From Fuerstiella sp. (GTDB lineage: Bacteria; Planctomycetota; Planctomycetia; Planctomycetales; Planctomycetaceae): 64,000 nt of DNA. The notes under the pieces were generated by a model, which saw nothing but the letters and a program-made list of their open reading frames with translations, had not been told where the DNA came from and did no database searches. Positions 9,606 to 18,752 of this stretch are shown one piece after another. The stretch covers positions 527,824 through 591,823 of the forward strand of contig JAKVAZ010000001.1 of assembly GCA_022447225.1 (NCBI GenBank). Direction: 5' to 3'. How positions within the stretch are numbered: position 1 is the first letter of the stretch; every line of letters begins with the position of its first letter. The translations under genes were made by a program, and so were the position numbers.

Positions 9606-11426
9606 GTGACTCAGTCGGCTGACACTGAAATTGACAGAATTATTTCGGCCGGACGAATCAGCTTCCGACATCATGGTCCTCTTCAGCCAGTCGTGTGGCT
9701 GAGTCTTCTGTCGATGTCGCTCCTGTGGTTGTGTTTCACTCCATTGGAATTTGCCGCAGCTGCATGGATATCACTTACACCGGCCTGTGTTCTTCTCCGT
9801 ACACCCGTACTCTCGCGTCGGCAGTATGCTGTTATAACTGTCTGTGGCTGGATCTGGGCACTTTGCACCCTGCAATGGATGCGACTTGGTGACCCGACAA
9901 TGTATCCGGCGCTGCTTGCAATGGCGTTCTATGTGGGACTCTACATTCCCGCATTCATTGGTGTCAGTCACAGGCTGATCCGACACCGATTTCCGCTGTG
10001 GCTGACTGTTCCGATTGTCTGGACGTCACTGGAGTTTCTGCGGGCGCGGCTGATGACCGGGTTCGGATGGTATTTTCTGGGACATTCACAGTATCGCTGG
10101 ATCGAACTGATTCAGATTGCAGACATTACCGGTGTGTACGGGATCTCTTTTCTCACGGCAATGTCATCGGCCGTACTGGCAGAATTCATTCCGGAATCCT
10201 CATTCGCAAAGCCCGGATTCGAAACTCCGAAATTGATGTCCGCAGGACAGCGACTGTCTGCAGCCGCGACCTGTGCACTGCTGGTTGGTATGTGTGTGGT
10301 TTACGGCTGGCAGCGCAAGCAGTCACTGGATGTCACCCACGGTCCTGTTGTTGCGTTGGTTCAGGGGTATTTTCCGCCCGACGTCAAACATGATCCGAAC
10401 CGGGCGCAGGAACTGATTAACACACACGATCTGTTGTCACGTCGCGCGGGTGAACTCCAGCCCGACCTGATCGTATGGCCGGAAACAATGTGGCCGGTTC
10501 CCGACTGGAACGAAGATCCGCGTCTTACGGATGAACAGGTGAAACAGTTCCTTGAGACGATGCTGCACGTCCCTCCGGAACGAAGTGCCGAAGCTCTTCT
10601 GTTCTATCGGAGGCTCAGCGTCCGAGAAAGTCTTGTTAACCGCAGCCAGGAGATCGGAACTCCTATGTTATTCGGGATCCAGACGCTCGACGTCTCAGCG
10701 TCCGGAATAAAAAATTATAACTCTGCTGCGTTTGTGCGGCCGGACCTGGGTTATATGGGGCGCTACGACAAGATGCACTGTGTCATCTTTGGCGAATATA
10801 CGCCGTTGAAGTCGATCGTTCCGTTTCTGGCAGACCTTCGACCACCCGGGATGCCGGAACTGGATGCCGGAATGGCACCGCAGATTTTTGAATCCGGCGG
10901 CGTCCGTTATGCGCCGGTTATCTGCTTTGAAGACACGGTGCCTCGTGTGGTTCGACGCATTGTTAATCATCATGAAGATTCAGCGGTTCGTCCCGATGTT
11001 TTGGTGAATATGACGAACGACGGCTGGTTTCGCGGATCCAGTGAACTGGATCAGCATTTGATAACATCCTCGTTTCGCTGTGTGGAAACGCGACGACCGA
11101 TGGTGCGGGCGGTTAATGGAGGGATTTCTGCATTCATCGATTCCAGTGGCCGAATTCGCGATCCGGAACATTTTCTGATCATGACATCGTCCAAAGGGAT
11201 CGATGGAGAATTCAAACAGGTCGACAGCATGATCGATGAGGACACGGGACGCTGGTTTCGTGAGTGTTCCGGAGTACTGACGGGGCAGTTACCACTGGAC
11301 GGTCGACACTCGATTTATTTGCAGTATGGAGACTGGTTCGCCATGCTGTGCAGTGGCTTGGTACTGGCTCTGTGCATCCGCAGTTTTGTGAAACCCCGTA
11401 ACCCGAATAGGGAGATGAATCCATGA
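9606..11426 (+). CDS. lnt: Apolipoprotein N-acyltransferase
   Basis: Transfers the third acyl chain from phospholipid onto the N-terminal cysteine of lipoproteins, in the inner membrane. About six membrane segments in the first 210 residues and a final one near 590 flank a periplasmic nitrilase domain. The E-K-C triad is present: E293 (VWPETMW), K389 (YDKMHC) and C440 (VICFED). The open frame reaches back to 9501, but that would overlap the peptidase gene; I chose GTG 9606, 9 bases after an AAAGGG ribosome site, giving 606 residues. The family is usually 500-600 residues. An insertion around 10500-10680 lengthens the nitrilase domain. The stop overlaps the next start as ATGA at 11423. A start at 9501 is less likely but not excluded. 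Confidence 0.88.
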   Translation: MTQSADTEIDRIISAGRISFRHHGPLQPVVWLSLLSMSLLWLCFTPLEFAAAAWISLTPACVLLRTPVLSRRQYAVITVCGWIWALCTLQWMRLGDPTMYPALLAMAFYVGLYIPAFIGVSHRLIRHRFPLWLTVPIVWTSLEFLRARLMTGFGWYFLGHSQYRWIELIQIADITGVYGISFLTAMSSAVLAEFIPESSFAKPGFETPKLMSAGQRLSAAATCALLVGMCVVYGWQRKQSLDVTHGPVVALVQGYFPPDVKHDPNRAQELINTHDLLSRRAGELQPDLIVWPETMWPVPDWNEDPRLTDEQVKQFLETMLHVPPERSAEALLFYRRLSVRESLVNRSQEIGTPMLFGIQTLDVSASGIKNYNSAAFVRPDLGYMGRYDKMHCVIFGEYTPLKSIVPFLADLRPPGMPELDAGMAPQIFESGGVRYAPVICFEDTVPRVVRRIVNHHEDSAVRPDVLVNMTNDGWFRGSSELDQHLITSSFRCVETRRPMVRAVNGGISAFIDSSGRIRDPEHFLIMTSSKGIDGEFKQVDSMIDEDTGRWFRECSGVLTGQLPLDGRHSIYLQYGDWFAMLCSGLVLALCIRSFVKPRNPNREMNP

Positions 11427-11836
11427 AGCTCCTCTTGCCAGTCGTTTTATGTTTGCCGACCGGTTGTATGGACGGGTCGGTGTCGACGGATTCCTCCCGC
11501 AGTGAGAAGCCGCTTCGGGTTAAGACGACCGATAATATCGGTGAGTTCAAAGGTGACAAACGAGTGGTTGAGCCTAAGGTGAAGGCCACGAATCCGATCA
11601 CGGCGCCGCTGCAGGCTTACGAGCCGATGAAACAGCGAATTGCCGGTTTGGGTATCGAGCACGCTGTGAATCTGTTTCATGCTTTGGAGGGGCGTTATCC
11701 GAAAGATCATGAAGAGTTTATGCAGCGGATCATCAAAGAGAACAATATGCAGCTGCCCGAACCGGCCAGAGGGTTCAGTTACGAATATGATGTCCAAAAC
11801 CACAAATTGGTTGTGGTCAAAGACGCCGAGGATTGA
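11423..11836 (+). CDS. Small lipoprotein of unknown function
   Basis: A 137-residue predicted lipoprotein. The signal sequence MKLLLPVVLCLPTGC ends in a lipobox-like LPTGC with C15 as the lipidation site. The mature part is charged, with a helical conserved-looking segment (GIEHAVNLFHALEGRYPKD, then FMQRIIKENN) and a short beta end (FSYEYDVQNHKLVVVKD). I do not recognise a named family; the segment is reminiscent of the pilin-like or GspG-like domains often annotated in planctomycetes, which is only a suggestion. Its ATG overlaps the lnt stop, so it is translated with the enzyme that would acylate it. Confidence 0.72.
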   Translation: MKLLLPVVLCLPTGCMDGSVSTDSSRSEKPLRVKTTDNIGEFKGDKRVVEPKVKATNPITAPLQAYEPMKQRIAGLGIEHAVNLFHALEGRYPKDHEEFMQRIIKENNMQLPEPARGFSYEYDVQNHKLVVVKDAED

Positions 11837-12029
11837 CCGGTAGCCGACTAAGACAAATAACCAACGCCCAGCGACGACTGAGCACACGGGCCCTGTAGCG
11901 TCTGTTCCGGTGTCCACTTGCCGAATTGAACAGGAATTTTGGGCCCTTTTTTGCAAATGTCACGTTTTTTGTGCCTATAGTTGCCGCGGTCTCATACCTT
12001 TGCCTAGGTCTTTGAGTCTTGCATCTCAC

Positions 12030-12569
12030 ATGTGGCGTCGATTATTCATTCTTTGCTCCGGCCCGAGAGCCTTTCTGCGTCAGATTCTGGCGCTCGACGA
12101 TACTCCGCATGCCGTTGCACTGGGAGCTGCGGTCGGAATGCTTTTCGGTATGACTCCGACTGTCGGTCTGCAAACTGTTGAAGTGATCGTGTTTGCTCTG
12201 TTGACTCGACGTTTGTTCTATTTCAATCGAACGGCTGCCCTGGTACTGATATACGTTTCTAATCCAGTTACTGTTGCCCCGATTTATTACGCTCTTTACA
12301 AAGCCGGCACCTGTTTTGTTCCTGGTGAGGCTACGTTGCAGCAATTTCGGGAGATCCTGGCGTTTCGGGGATTTGCCGGCTGGTGGCAATCGCTAAACCA
12401 GCTTGCGACTGACGTCGGCCTGCCACTTGTGGTCGGAACGGCTGTTGTCGCGCCTGCGGCCGCGGTGGTTACATATCCCGTGACCCGATTTCTTATTCAG
12501 TGGTATCGCGGAAATCGCCTGTCGAAGAAAGAACGTAAGGCGATGAGTCAGGGACCGCCGGACCAGTAG
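12030..12569 (+). CDS. DUF2062 family membrane protein
   Basis: A 179-residue protein with the DUF2062 pattern: an N-terminal amphipathic stretch (RAFLRQILALDDTPHAVALG), the glycine-rich membrane entry AAVGMLFGMTPTVGLQT, and two or three further hydrophobic segments with VSNPVTVAPIYY between them, then a basic tail (RLSKKERKAM). Family members are inner-membrane proteins of unknown role, sometimes beside glycosyltransferases. The frame is open from 11910, but MWRRLFILC at 12030 fits the family start much better. It stands alone, 193 bases after the small lipoprotein. Confidence 0.8.
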   Translation: MWRRLFILCSGPRAFLRQILALDDTPHAVALGAAVGMLFGMTPTVGLQTVEVIVFALLTRRLFYFNRTAALVLIYVSNPVTVAPIYYALYKAGTCFVPGEATLQQFREILAFRGFAGWWQSLNQLATDVGLPLVVGTAVVAPAAAVVTYPVTRFLIQWYRGNRLSKKERKAMSQGPPDQ

Positions 12570-12998
12570 ATGGCAGGAAAAGACCACGGATCTGTAAATT
12601 CTCCGCATGCGACCATCACGCAGTCACAGGATTCACAGTCGGTTTAGTCTGCCCCGTACTGTCCGCTGACAACACGGATTCCTGCGAGTCTGCTGAAATT
12701 CCGGTCCGTGCCGGTCGATCGGCGACGTCTGGCGGGATCAGCACGGCCGGGGCAGATGCCTGACTAATCACCTGTACGGATTGTCGGTCATTCGACATTC
12801 GGGACTCTGCATTAGTAGACTCTGACGAATCAGTAACTCCGGCCATGCGTGCTGTTGCTTCTCGGTGCCATGGTAATCGGTTGGTTGCTCTGAAAATTCG
12901 ACTCAGCTTGAACAGGTTTGACGAACATATGCCGGGCTAACGTGGTCGCGGTCACAGCTGAGCCGATTTAAGTCGTGTCAGGTCAGAGATTTCTCTTT
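12570..12998. other. Intergenic region with one doubtful small ORF
   Basis: About 430 bases before the enzyme I gene. A 76-codon Ser/Ala/Thr-rich open frame lies on the minus strand (12846 to 12616), without a ribosome site or recognisable domain; I regard it as probably non-coding. No terminator or RNA gene was recognised. Confidence 0.4.
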
Positions 12999-14747
12999 AT
13001 GCAGGTTCGAAATGGAATAGCCGTCTCTCCTGGAGTCGTCGTCGGTCCTGCGCTGGTGCTGGGTACCGAGAACTTCCGCATTCCGCGGAAATATGTTGGC
13101 CGTGATGCTGTGGAAGTTGAACTGGGCCGATTTCACTCAGCACTTGAGCAGGTGTGTACAGAGATCGAGAGTAATGAAGTATTGGTGGCCGACAAACTGG
13201 GTACAGAGTACGCTGCGATTTTCTCTGCTCACCTCCAGATGGCTCGTGACCCCCGGATGCTGGGTGAGGTGGAAAGTCTGATTCGGGAGCGAAGTTATTC
13301 GCCCGAGTACGCCGTCAGCCGCTTTCTGCGCCAGCATGCTGAGCAGATGCAAAACCTGGGAGATAAATATCTGGCTGAGCGGGCGCTGGACATTTTTGAT
13401 CTTGAAAAGCGTCTGCTGGGATGTCTGTTGGGGGAAAGCCGAGAAGAGCTCAGCAGCCTTACAGCACCAGTCATCATTCTCGCTCACGATCTGACTCCAA
13501 GCGAGACGGCTCAACTGGACACCGAATTTGTATTGGGATTTGCCACGGAAGTTGGTGGTCATACGAGCCATACTGCGATTTTGGCAGGAGCCCTGGGAAT
13601 TCCGGCTGTCGTCGGACTTGGAAGATGTTTGGCAGGTATTTCCGGAAGTGAAACCGTCATTCTGGACGGAGATCACGGTCAGGTCCTGATCGATCCTGAT
13701 GAAGGGTCCATTGCAAATTTTCGTACGTCCGAAGCGCACAATCTCAAAATTCGCGAACGATTGCTGTCGCTTGAGGATTTGCAGGCGGAAACACCGGATG
13801 GTGAGCGGATTCACATCTACGGAAATATCGAGTTTCCCAGTGAAGTTGAACAGTGTATCAAACGGGGTGCTGAAGGAGTTGGACTCTACCGCACAGAGTT
13901 TCTGTACCTGGGTGGCAGGATTGAGCCGTCCGAAGAGGACCATTATCAGGCCTACTGCCGGGTGATTGAAGCCTGTGGCGATCGGCCGGTCGTTATTCGG
14001 ACGATGGATATCGGTGCTGACAAGATTCCTCAGCGTTTACAGGAGCGATTCGATGAGACTCACAACCCAATGCTCGGCCTGCGAAGTATCAGATTGAGCC
14101 TGCAGAGTACCCCGGTTTTTAAAACCCAGCTTCGTGCCCTGCTGAGAGCGGCCGTGAAGGGCAATGTGCGCATCATGTTCCCGCTTGTGGCAACACTGCT
14201 GGAATATCGTCAGGCGAAAATGATCCTGATGGACGTGATGGAAGATCTGGAGGACGAAGGAATCGAGTTCAATAGGGATATTCCGGTTGGAATGATGGTT
14301 GAAGTTCCCTCTGCTGTTATGCTGGTGGAACAATTTGCACAGGAAGTCGACTTCTTCTCGATTGGTACCAACGACCTGATTCAGTACACTCTTGCCTGTG
14401 ATCGTTCGGACCCTTCAGTAGCCAGTCTGTACCGTGCCGGTGATCCGGCGATTTTGCGTTTGATTCGAATGGTTCTGGCGGCGGCAAAAAAACACAACCG
14501 CCCCGTGACCGTTTGTGGGCAAATGAGTTCTGACGTACGGTTTGTTCCGTTATTACTGGGGTTGGGGTTGCGCCACCTGAGCGCGACTCCTCATTCGATT
14601 CCCCGACTAAAGGAAGTTGTCAGACACGTATCAATTCTGGATGCGGAACGAATTGCGGAGCACGCAATGTCGTTCGATCTTGCTCGTGATGTGGAACATT
14701 ATTTGCTTGGAGAACTTGGACGACTGTGTCCGGATCTCGTTGTTTGA
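12999..14747 (+). CDS. ptsI: Phosphoenolpyruvate-protein phosphotransferase (PTS enzyme I)
   Basis: Enzyme I takes phosphate from PEP onto a histidine and passes it to HPr. The domains are in order: an N-terminal HPr-interacting region, the swivelling phosphohistidine domain with GGHTSHTAI (catalytic H191), and the PEP-binding TIM barrel with GLYRTEFLY, FSIGTNDLIQYTLA and active-site C506 in VCGQMSSD. I chose ATG 12999 (MQVRNGIAVSPG), which gives 582 residues, close to the family's usual 570-580; GTG 12975 is an alternative 8 codons upstream. No GAF domain is present, so it is the ptsI rather than the ptsP layout. HPr and an EIIA-Ntr protein are encoded at 56971-57873, and no sugar permease is seen, so a regulatory phosphotransfer role is plausible. 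Confidence 0.93.
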   Translation: MQVRNGIAVSPGVVVGPALVLGTENFRIPRKYVGRDAVEVELGRFHSALEQVCTEIESNEVLVADKLGTEYAAIFSAHLQMARDPRMLGEVESLIRERSYSPEYAVSRFLRQHAEQMQNLGDKYLAERALDIFDLEKRLLGCLLGESREELSSLTAPVIILAHDLTPSETAQLDTEFVLGFATEVGGHTSHTAILAGALGIPAVVGLGRCLAGISGSETVILDGDHGQVLIDPDEGSIANFRTSEAHNLKIRERLLSLEDLQAETPDGERIHIYGNIEFPSEVEQCIKRGAEGVGLYRTEFLYLGGRIEPSEEDHYQAYCRVIEACGDRPVVIRTMDIGADKIPQRLQERFDETHNPMLGLRSIRLSLQSTPVFKTQLRALLRAAVKGNVRIMFPLVATLLEYRQAKMILMDVMEDLEDEGIEFNRDIPVGMMVEVPSAVMLVEQFAQEVDFFSIGTNDLIQYTLACDRSDPSVASLYRAGDPAILRLIRMVLAAAKKHNRPVTVCGQMSSDVRFVPLLLGLGLRHLSATPHSIPRLKEVVRHVSILDAERIAEHAMSFDLARDVEHYLLGELGRLCPDLVV

Positions 14748-15172
14748 AATGACCCGTTTCGGGGGCGTTGCAGGTCGTCTCCGATTGACAAAACACTTTG
14801 CCTTTGATTTGAAACAGGAACGAACAACCCGTCATAACGAATTCAGCCGACATCCATCGTTCGCGAGGCCGTTGCGGCTTTCGACGAACCAGTCAGTACA
14901 TGATCGGAACCGTCAAGTTGCGATCGCTTCGGATATTATCATATCCGGCAGGAGGCCGTTGTTGCACCCATGAAAACAGACCGGATTTCAGTCGACAGTT
15001 CGTGTCATTTCGAACGAACGGGCCGAAACCGGAATGTCTGAACCTGCAGGAGGATCTGTTTCGGCAGGAGACTGGTGTGCCGGCACACATGCTGCTTATG
15101 CAGCAGACTGTTGAGATTGTCGGAGTACTTTGACCAGACACGTTGTTCGTTCGCAGGAACGAAAGTCGTGTA
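14748..15172. other. Intergenic region upstream of the RNase G/E gene
   Basis: About 425 bases with no convincing gene. An open frame of 77 codons (14900-15133) has no family resemblance. A 7-bp hairpin with a TATC loop (CGGATAT/ATATCCG) sits at 14930-14947; RNase E genes are often autoregulated through leader structure in other bacteria, but nothing here shows that. Confidence 0.4.
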
Positions 15173-16723
15173 ATGAAAAAAGAAATGTTAATCAACGTAC
15201 TGCAGCCGGAAGAAAGCCGGATTGCAATCGTTGAAGATGGCGTGCTGGAGGAACTGTACGTCGAACGCAGCAGTGCTGAGAACTACGTCGGCAATGTCTA
15301 CAAGGGACGCGTGGTCAATATTGAGCCAAGTATTCAGGCCGCGTTTGTCGATTTCGGTGTCGGTCGTAACGGGTTTTTGCACGTCAGTGATGTCGAATAC
15401 CAGTACTACAAACATCTGGTGGAAGACGAAGCCGGCGACGGCAAACGGCCGCCAAAACATCTCAATGAACGTAATGCCCGCAACAAGCCGCCGATCCAGC
15501 GCATTCTTCAGCGCGGAAGCGAAGTGCTTGTTCAGGTCATCAAGGAGGGCCTTGGAAACAAGGGGCCCACACTGTCGACGTACGTATCAATTCCCGGTCG
15601 CTATCTGGTTCTGATGCCGGGGCTGCAGCGAGTTGGAATCAGTCGAAAGATCCAGGATGAAAAAACTCGCCGGGAACTGAGGCAAAGTATGAAGAGTCTG
15701 CGCCCGCCGGAGGGTATTGGATTCATCGTACGAACGGCCGGGGTTGATCGTGATCAGGAGGATCTGAAACGGGACCTGAACTACCTGCTTCGACTGTGGG
15801 AAACCATTGTCAGCCGACTCAAAAAAGTACCGGCGCCGGCCACGATCTACGAAGAAAGTGACATGATGATCCGGACGATCCGGGACATCTACACGGCTGA
15901 AATTGATAATGTGTGGATCGATTCGGACGAAGCCTGCGATCGAGCGCGTGATTTTATGAAAATTGTCATGCCTCAGCATCAGAAGCGTGTGCGTCGTTTT
16001 GACGGCACAGAGCCTTTGTTTCACAGTTACGGCATCGAAGATGAAATCCTGCGTATTCAGGACCGCAACGTTCCCATGAAGGGTGGTGGGTCGCTGGTGA
16101 TTGATCAGACGGAGGCACTTGTTGCCATTGATGTCAACAGCGGGAATTTTCGCGCTGATGATGATGCAGAAACATCGGCTTTCCATATGAATATGCGGGC
16201 CGCGAATGAAATTGCGCGTCAGGTCCGTCTTCGGGACTTGGGGGGAGTCATCGTCAATGACTTCATTGATATGCGGGATGAACGACATCGTCGAAAGGTG
16301 GAACAGGCCATGAGGCTGGCCGTGCAGCGAGACCGGGCCCGGACCCGGGTTCTCCGCATCAGTCCGTTTGGTCTGATTGAGATGACTCGACAGCGTGTTC
16401 GACCATCACTCCGACGAAGTGTTTACGAAGACTGTCCCTGCTGCACCGGTGTGGGGCAGGTGAAGACCGCCGAAAGCATGTCGATTGAAGTGATGCGGCT
16501 GGTAATGGCAGCGGCCAGTCAGAAAAACGTTGCCGAAATTGCCATCGAAGTCCATGACCGTGTCGCGAACGACTTCAATAATCGGAAACGTAAAGAGCTC
16601 ATTGACATCGAAGACGATCGAGACGTACGGGTTGTCATTGGGTCCAGAGCTGACGTTGCTCCGGAACATCTGACGGTGGCCTGCAAGGATGACGACGGTC
16701 GTTCGATTGCTTTGAAGACCTGA
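15173..16723 (+). CDS. rng: Ribonuclease G/E family endoribonuclease
   Basis: Single-strand-specific endoribonuclease that initiates mRNA decay and rRNA processing; 516 residues, so RNase G-like in length without the RNase E C-terminal scaffold. It has an N-terminal S1 RNA-binding domain (NVYKGRVVNIEPSIQAAFVD and GRNGFLHVSDV), a 5'-sensor/RNase H-like region, and the DNase I-like catalytic domain with metal ligands D320 (AIDVNSG) and D363 (NDFIDMRD). The zinc-link cysteines follow near residue 420 (DCPCCTG). The open frame begins 10 codons earlier, but MKKEMLINV at 15173 matches the family start. The gene for ribosomal protein L21 follows 262 bases downstream in the same direction, an association common in many bacteria. 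Confidence 0.93.
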   Translation: MKKEMLINVLQPEESRIAIVEDGVLEELYVERSSAENYVGNVYKGRVVNIEPSIQAAFVDFGVGRNGFLHVSDVEYQYYKHLVEDEAGDGKRPPKHLNERNARNKPPIQRILQRGSEVLVQVIKEGLGNKGPTLSTYVSIPGRYLVLMPGLQRVGISRKIQDEKTRRELRQSMKSLRPPEGIGFIVRTAGVDRDQEDLKRDLNYLLRLWETIVSRLKKVPAPATIYEESDMMIRTIRDIYTAEIDNVWIDSDEACDRARDFMKIVMPQHQKRVRRFDGTEPLFHSYGIEDEILRIQDRNVPMKGGGSLVIDQTEALVAIDVNSGNFRADDDAETSAFHMNMRAANEIARQVRLRDLGGVIVNDFIDMRDERHRRKVEQAMRLAVQRDRARTRVLRISPFGLIEMTRQRVRPSLRRSVYEDCPCCTGVGQVKTAESMSIEVMRLVMAAASQKNVAEIAIEVHDRVANDFNNRKRKELIDIEDDRDVRVVIGSRADVAPEHLTVACKDDDGRSIALKT

Positions 16724-16985
16724 TGAGCGGCTTTTCGTCAGACTTGAACAGAATTAACACGGGCTAAATCAGTGACAGGCTGTGTAGATTTCGCAGTTCT
16801 GCCGGATGTGGTCGATGTTGTAACTCATTTTCAGGATTCCCTCCCGGATCCTGGTATCGGGTTGTGATTCCGGCTCGATCTCATGACTTTGGACGTTATA
16901 CTGCCGAAAATTACTGATCAACGCCGGAAATTTCAGGCGTCTCTACAGCTTGTTTGCGGTCAGCCGCAACAACCCGGGTGAGCTC

Positions 16986-17363
16986 ATGTTTGCCGTAATT
17001 GAAGATGGAAGCCGTCAACATCGAGTCCAGGAAGGCGATTTGCTGTCAGTTGACTATCGAGCTGACGCCGAAATCGGTGCTGCTCTGGCATTTGAACGGG
17101 TTCTGCTGGCTAACGCCGGCGGTGCCAGTGTTATTGGTAAGCCGTTAATTGACGGAGCGTCGGTGACGGCAGAGGTTGTTAATGACGAGGAAAAGGGTCC
17201 CAAGTTGGAGATTCAGAAGATTCGTCGCAGAAAAAACAGTCGGCGGCACAACGGACACCGCCAGAAGTACACTCGGGTGAAAATTACCGAAATCAGGATC
17301 CCTGACTTGGTGGTTGTTGTAGATGCAGATGCGTCTGCGGATGGCGAGGACAACAGCGAATAA
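16986..17363 (+). CDS. rplU: Large-subunit ribosomal protein L21
   Basis: Component of the 50S subunit that binds 23S rRNA; 125 residues against about 103 in E. coli. It shows the bL21 pattern: FAVIEDGSRQHRVQEGD at the start, a beta barrel, then the basic RNA-binding stretch KIRRRKNSRRHNGHRQKY. The extra length is an acidic C-terminal tail (DADASADGEDNSE). The ATG at 16986 has GGTGAG a few bases upstream; the frame is open 12 codons further but MFAVIEDG is the family start. The usual partner rpmA (L27) does not follow; a glycosyltransferase gene does. Confidence 0.92.
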   Translation: MFAVIEDGSRQHRVQEGDLLSVDYRADAEIGAALAFERVLLANAGGASVIGKPLIDGASVTAEVVNDEEKGPKLEIQKIRRRKNSRRHNGHRQKYTRVKITEIRIPDLVVVVDADASADGEDNSE

Positions 17364-17627
17364 CTTGTCGGTCTGGTCGTGACTCATGGCCCTTCCCGGG
17401 TGGTGGTCCGACGCGGGAGAGGACCGTTGTCGGTCTCAAATTATAGCCGGCGGCCGTGAGCAGGTGGTTGTCGATTCCGGGGCACTCTATTTCAGCAAAG
17501 TGTGTTCGTTTTGAATCGATTTGCTGTCGTTGAGTAAACAGACTGTCTGATAAATGTCGTTCGTGGCAGTGCGTGACGAACCGGTTGCTCTCAAATTCGG
17601 TTGCGACCCGAAGCACAAGGCGAGCCG

Positions 17628-18389
17628 ATGAATCACAGCAAATGTACTAAAGTGATTGCCGTCATGCCGGCCTATAATGCGGCCACGACACTGGAGCGGA
17701 CGATCGCCGATATTCCGGAAGGCAGCGTCGAAGAAATCATTCTGGTTGACGACTGCAGCACGGATAACACAGTTGAACTGGCTCGTTCTTTGGGGCTCAC
17801 GGTCATTGCACATGAAAGCAATACCGGGTATGGCGGCAACCAAAAGACATGCTATACCCGGGCGCTGGAACTCGGGGCAGACATTGTGGTGATGATTCAC
17901 CCCGACTATCAGTACGACAGTCGAGTGATTCCGGTGGCAGCTGAGCTGATCCGTCTCGATAACTGTGACATTATTCTTGGATCCCGCATTCGAACCCGAG
18001 CCGAAGCACTGGCTGGTGGTATGCCGGTCTGGAAATACATTGCAAACCGATTTCTGACGATGTTCGAAAACGTTGCCCTCGGCCAGAATCTCGGTGACTT
18101 CCACAGTGGTTTTCGTGCATATCGCCGCGAGGTTCTCGAATCAGTTTCGTGGCAAAACAACTCGGATGACTTCGTGTTCGACACGCAGTTTTTGGCTCAA
18201 TCGGTTGCTGGCGGTTTTCGGCTTGCCGATATCCCGGTTCCAGTGCGGTACTTTGAGGACGCCTCCAGCATCAATTTCCGGCGGAGCTTCCGATACGGAC
18301 TGCTGACCGTATGGGTCATGCTGCTGTTCTGGATGAATCGCCTGGGCATCTACCGGTCGGTGATTTTTCAGTCGGAGTCGGATGGGTGA
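17628..18389 (+). CDS. Family 2 glycosyltransferase (dolichol-phosphate mannosyltransferase-like)
   Basis: GT-A fold glycosyltransferase of 253 residues. The nucleotide-binding start [18 protein letters not shown] and the VDDCSTDNT motif (D41-D42) are typical of family 2, as are the central [12 protein letters not shown] and DIILGSR. A single hydrophobic segment near 222-240 ([17 protein letters not shown]) would anchor the C-terminus in the membrane. The family uses nucleotide sugars to glycosylate lipid carriers or surface glycans; the acceptor is unknown. ATG 17628 follows AAGGCGAG, which favours it over the TTG at 17601. A hairpin with a T-tract follows about 85 bases after the stop. Confidence 0.87.
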   Translation: MNHSKCTKVIAVMPAYNAATTLERTIADIPEGSVEEIILVDDCSTDNTVELARSLGLTVIAHESNTGYGGNQKTCYTRALELGADIVVMIHPDYQYDSRVIPVAAELIRLDNCDIILGSRIRTRAEALAGGMPVWKYIANRFLTMFENVALGQNLGDFHSGFRAYRREVLESVSWQNNSDDFVFDTQFLAQSVAGGFRLADIPVPVRYFEDASSINFRRSFRYGLLTVWVMLLFWMNRLGIYRSVIFQSESDG

Positions 18390-18473
18390 CGCCGTGTGCG
18401 TTTCCGCCAGCTCTACCGGTTTCAGGTGAAGCTCCACAGGTGCTGCAAAAAAATCTGCCCAGCTTAGAAGCCC

Positions 18474-18499
18474 CGGCTTTCGATAAAGCCGAGCTTTTT
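18474..18499 (+). terminator. Rho-independent terminator after the glycosyltransferase gene
   Basis: Perfect 7-bp stem CGGCTTT/AAAGCCG with a CGAT loop (18474-18491), followed after four bases by TTTTT. It lies 85 bases beyond the glycosyltransferase stop on the same strand. Confidence 0.7.
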
Positions 18500-18752
18500 C
18501 GAGATCGTTTTCGTTCGGTTCTTGTTATGCGGTGCCGGGCTGTGGCAGCTGGCAGGTCGATTGCTCTGCACAGCAGACTGTGAAAGATTCGGCCAAAATA
18601 TTTTACGTGCGGTCGTTACACCGGCCGCCGGAGATTTAGCTGGAGTCTTCAATTCAATTATCGAACCGGATTAAGGGCTGGCGAGAAAAAATTTAAAACG
18701 GTGTTCGTGATGAACTAAAAACACGCTTAGTCTGTGAACAAAACCTTTCAGT

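Noticed and set aside
12616-12846. 76-codon minus-strand ORF
   Set aside because: No ribosome site, low-complexity Ser/Ala/Thr composition and no recognisable family.
14900-15133. 77-codon plus-strand ORF upstream of the RNase G gene
   Set aside because: No ribosome site or family resemblance; probably chance.
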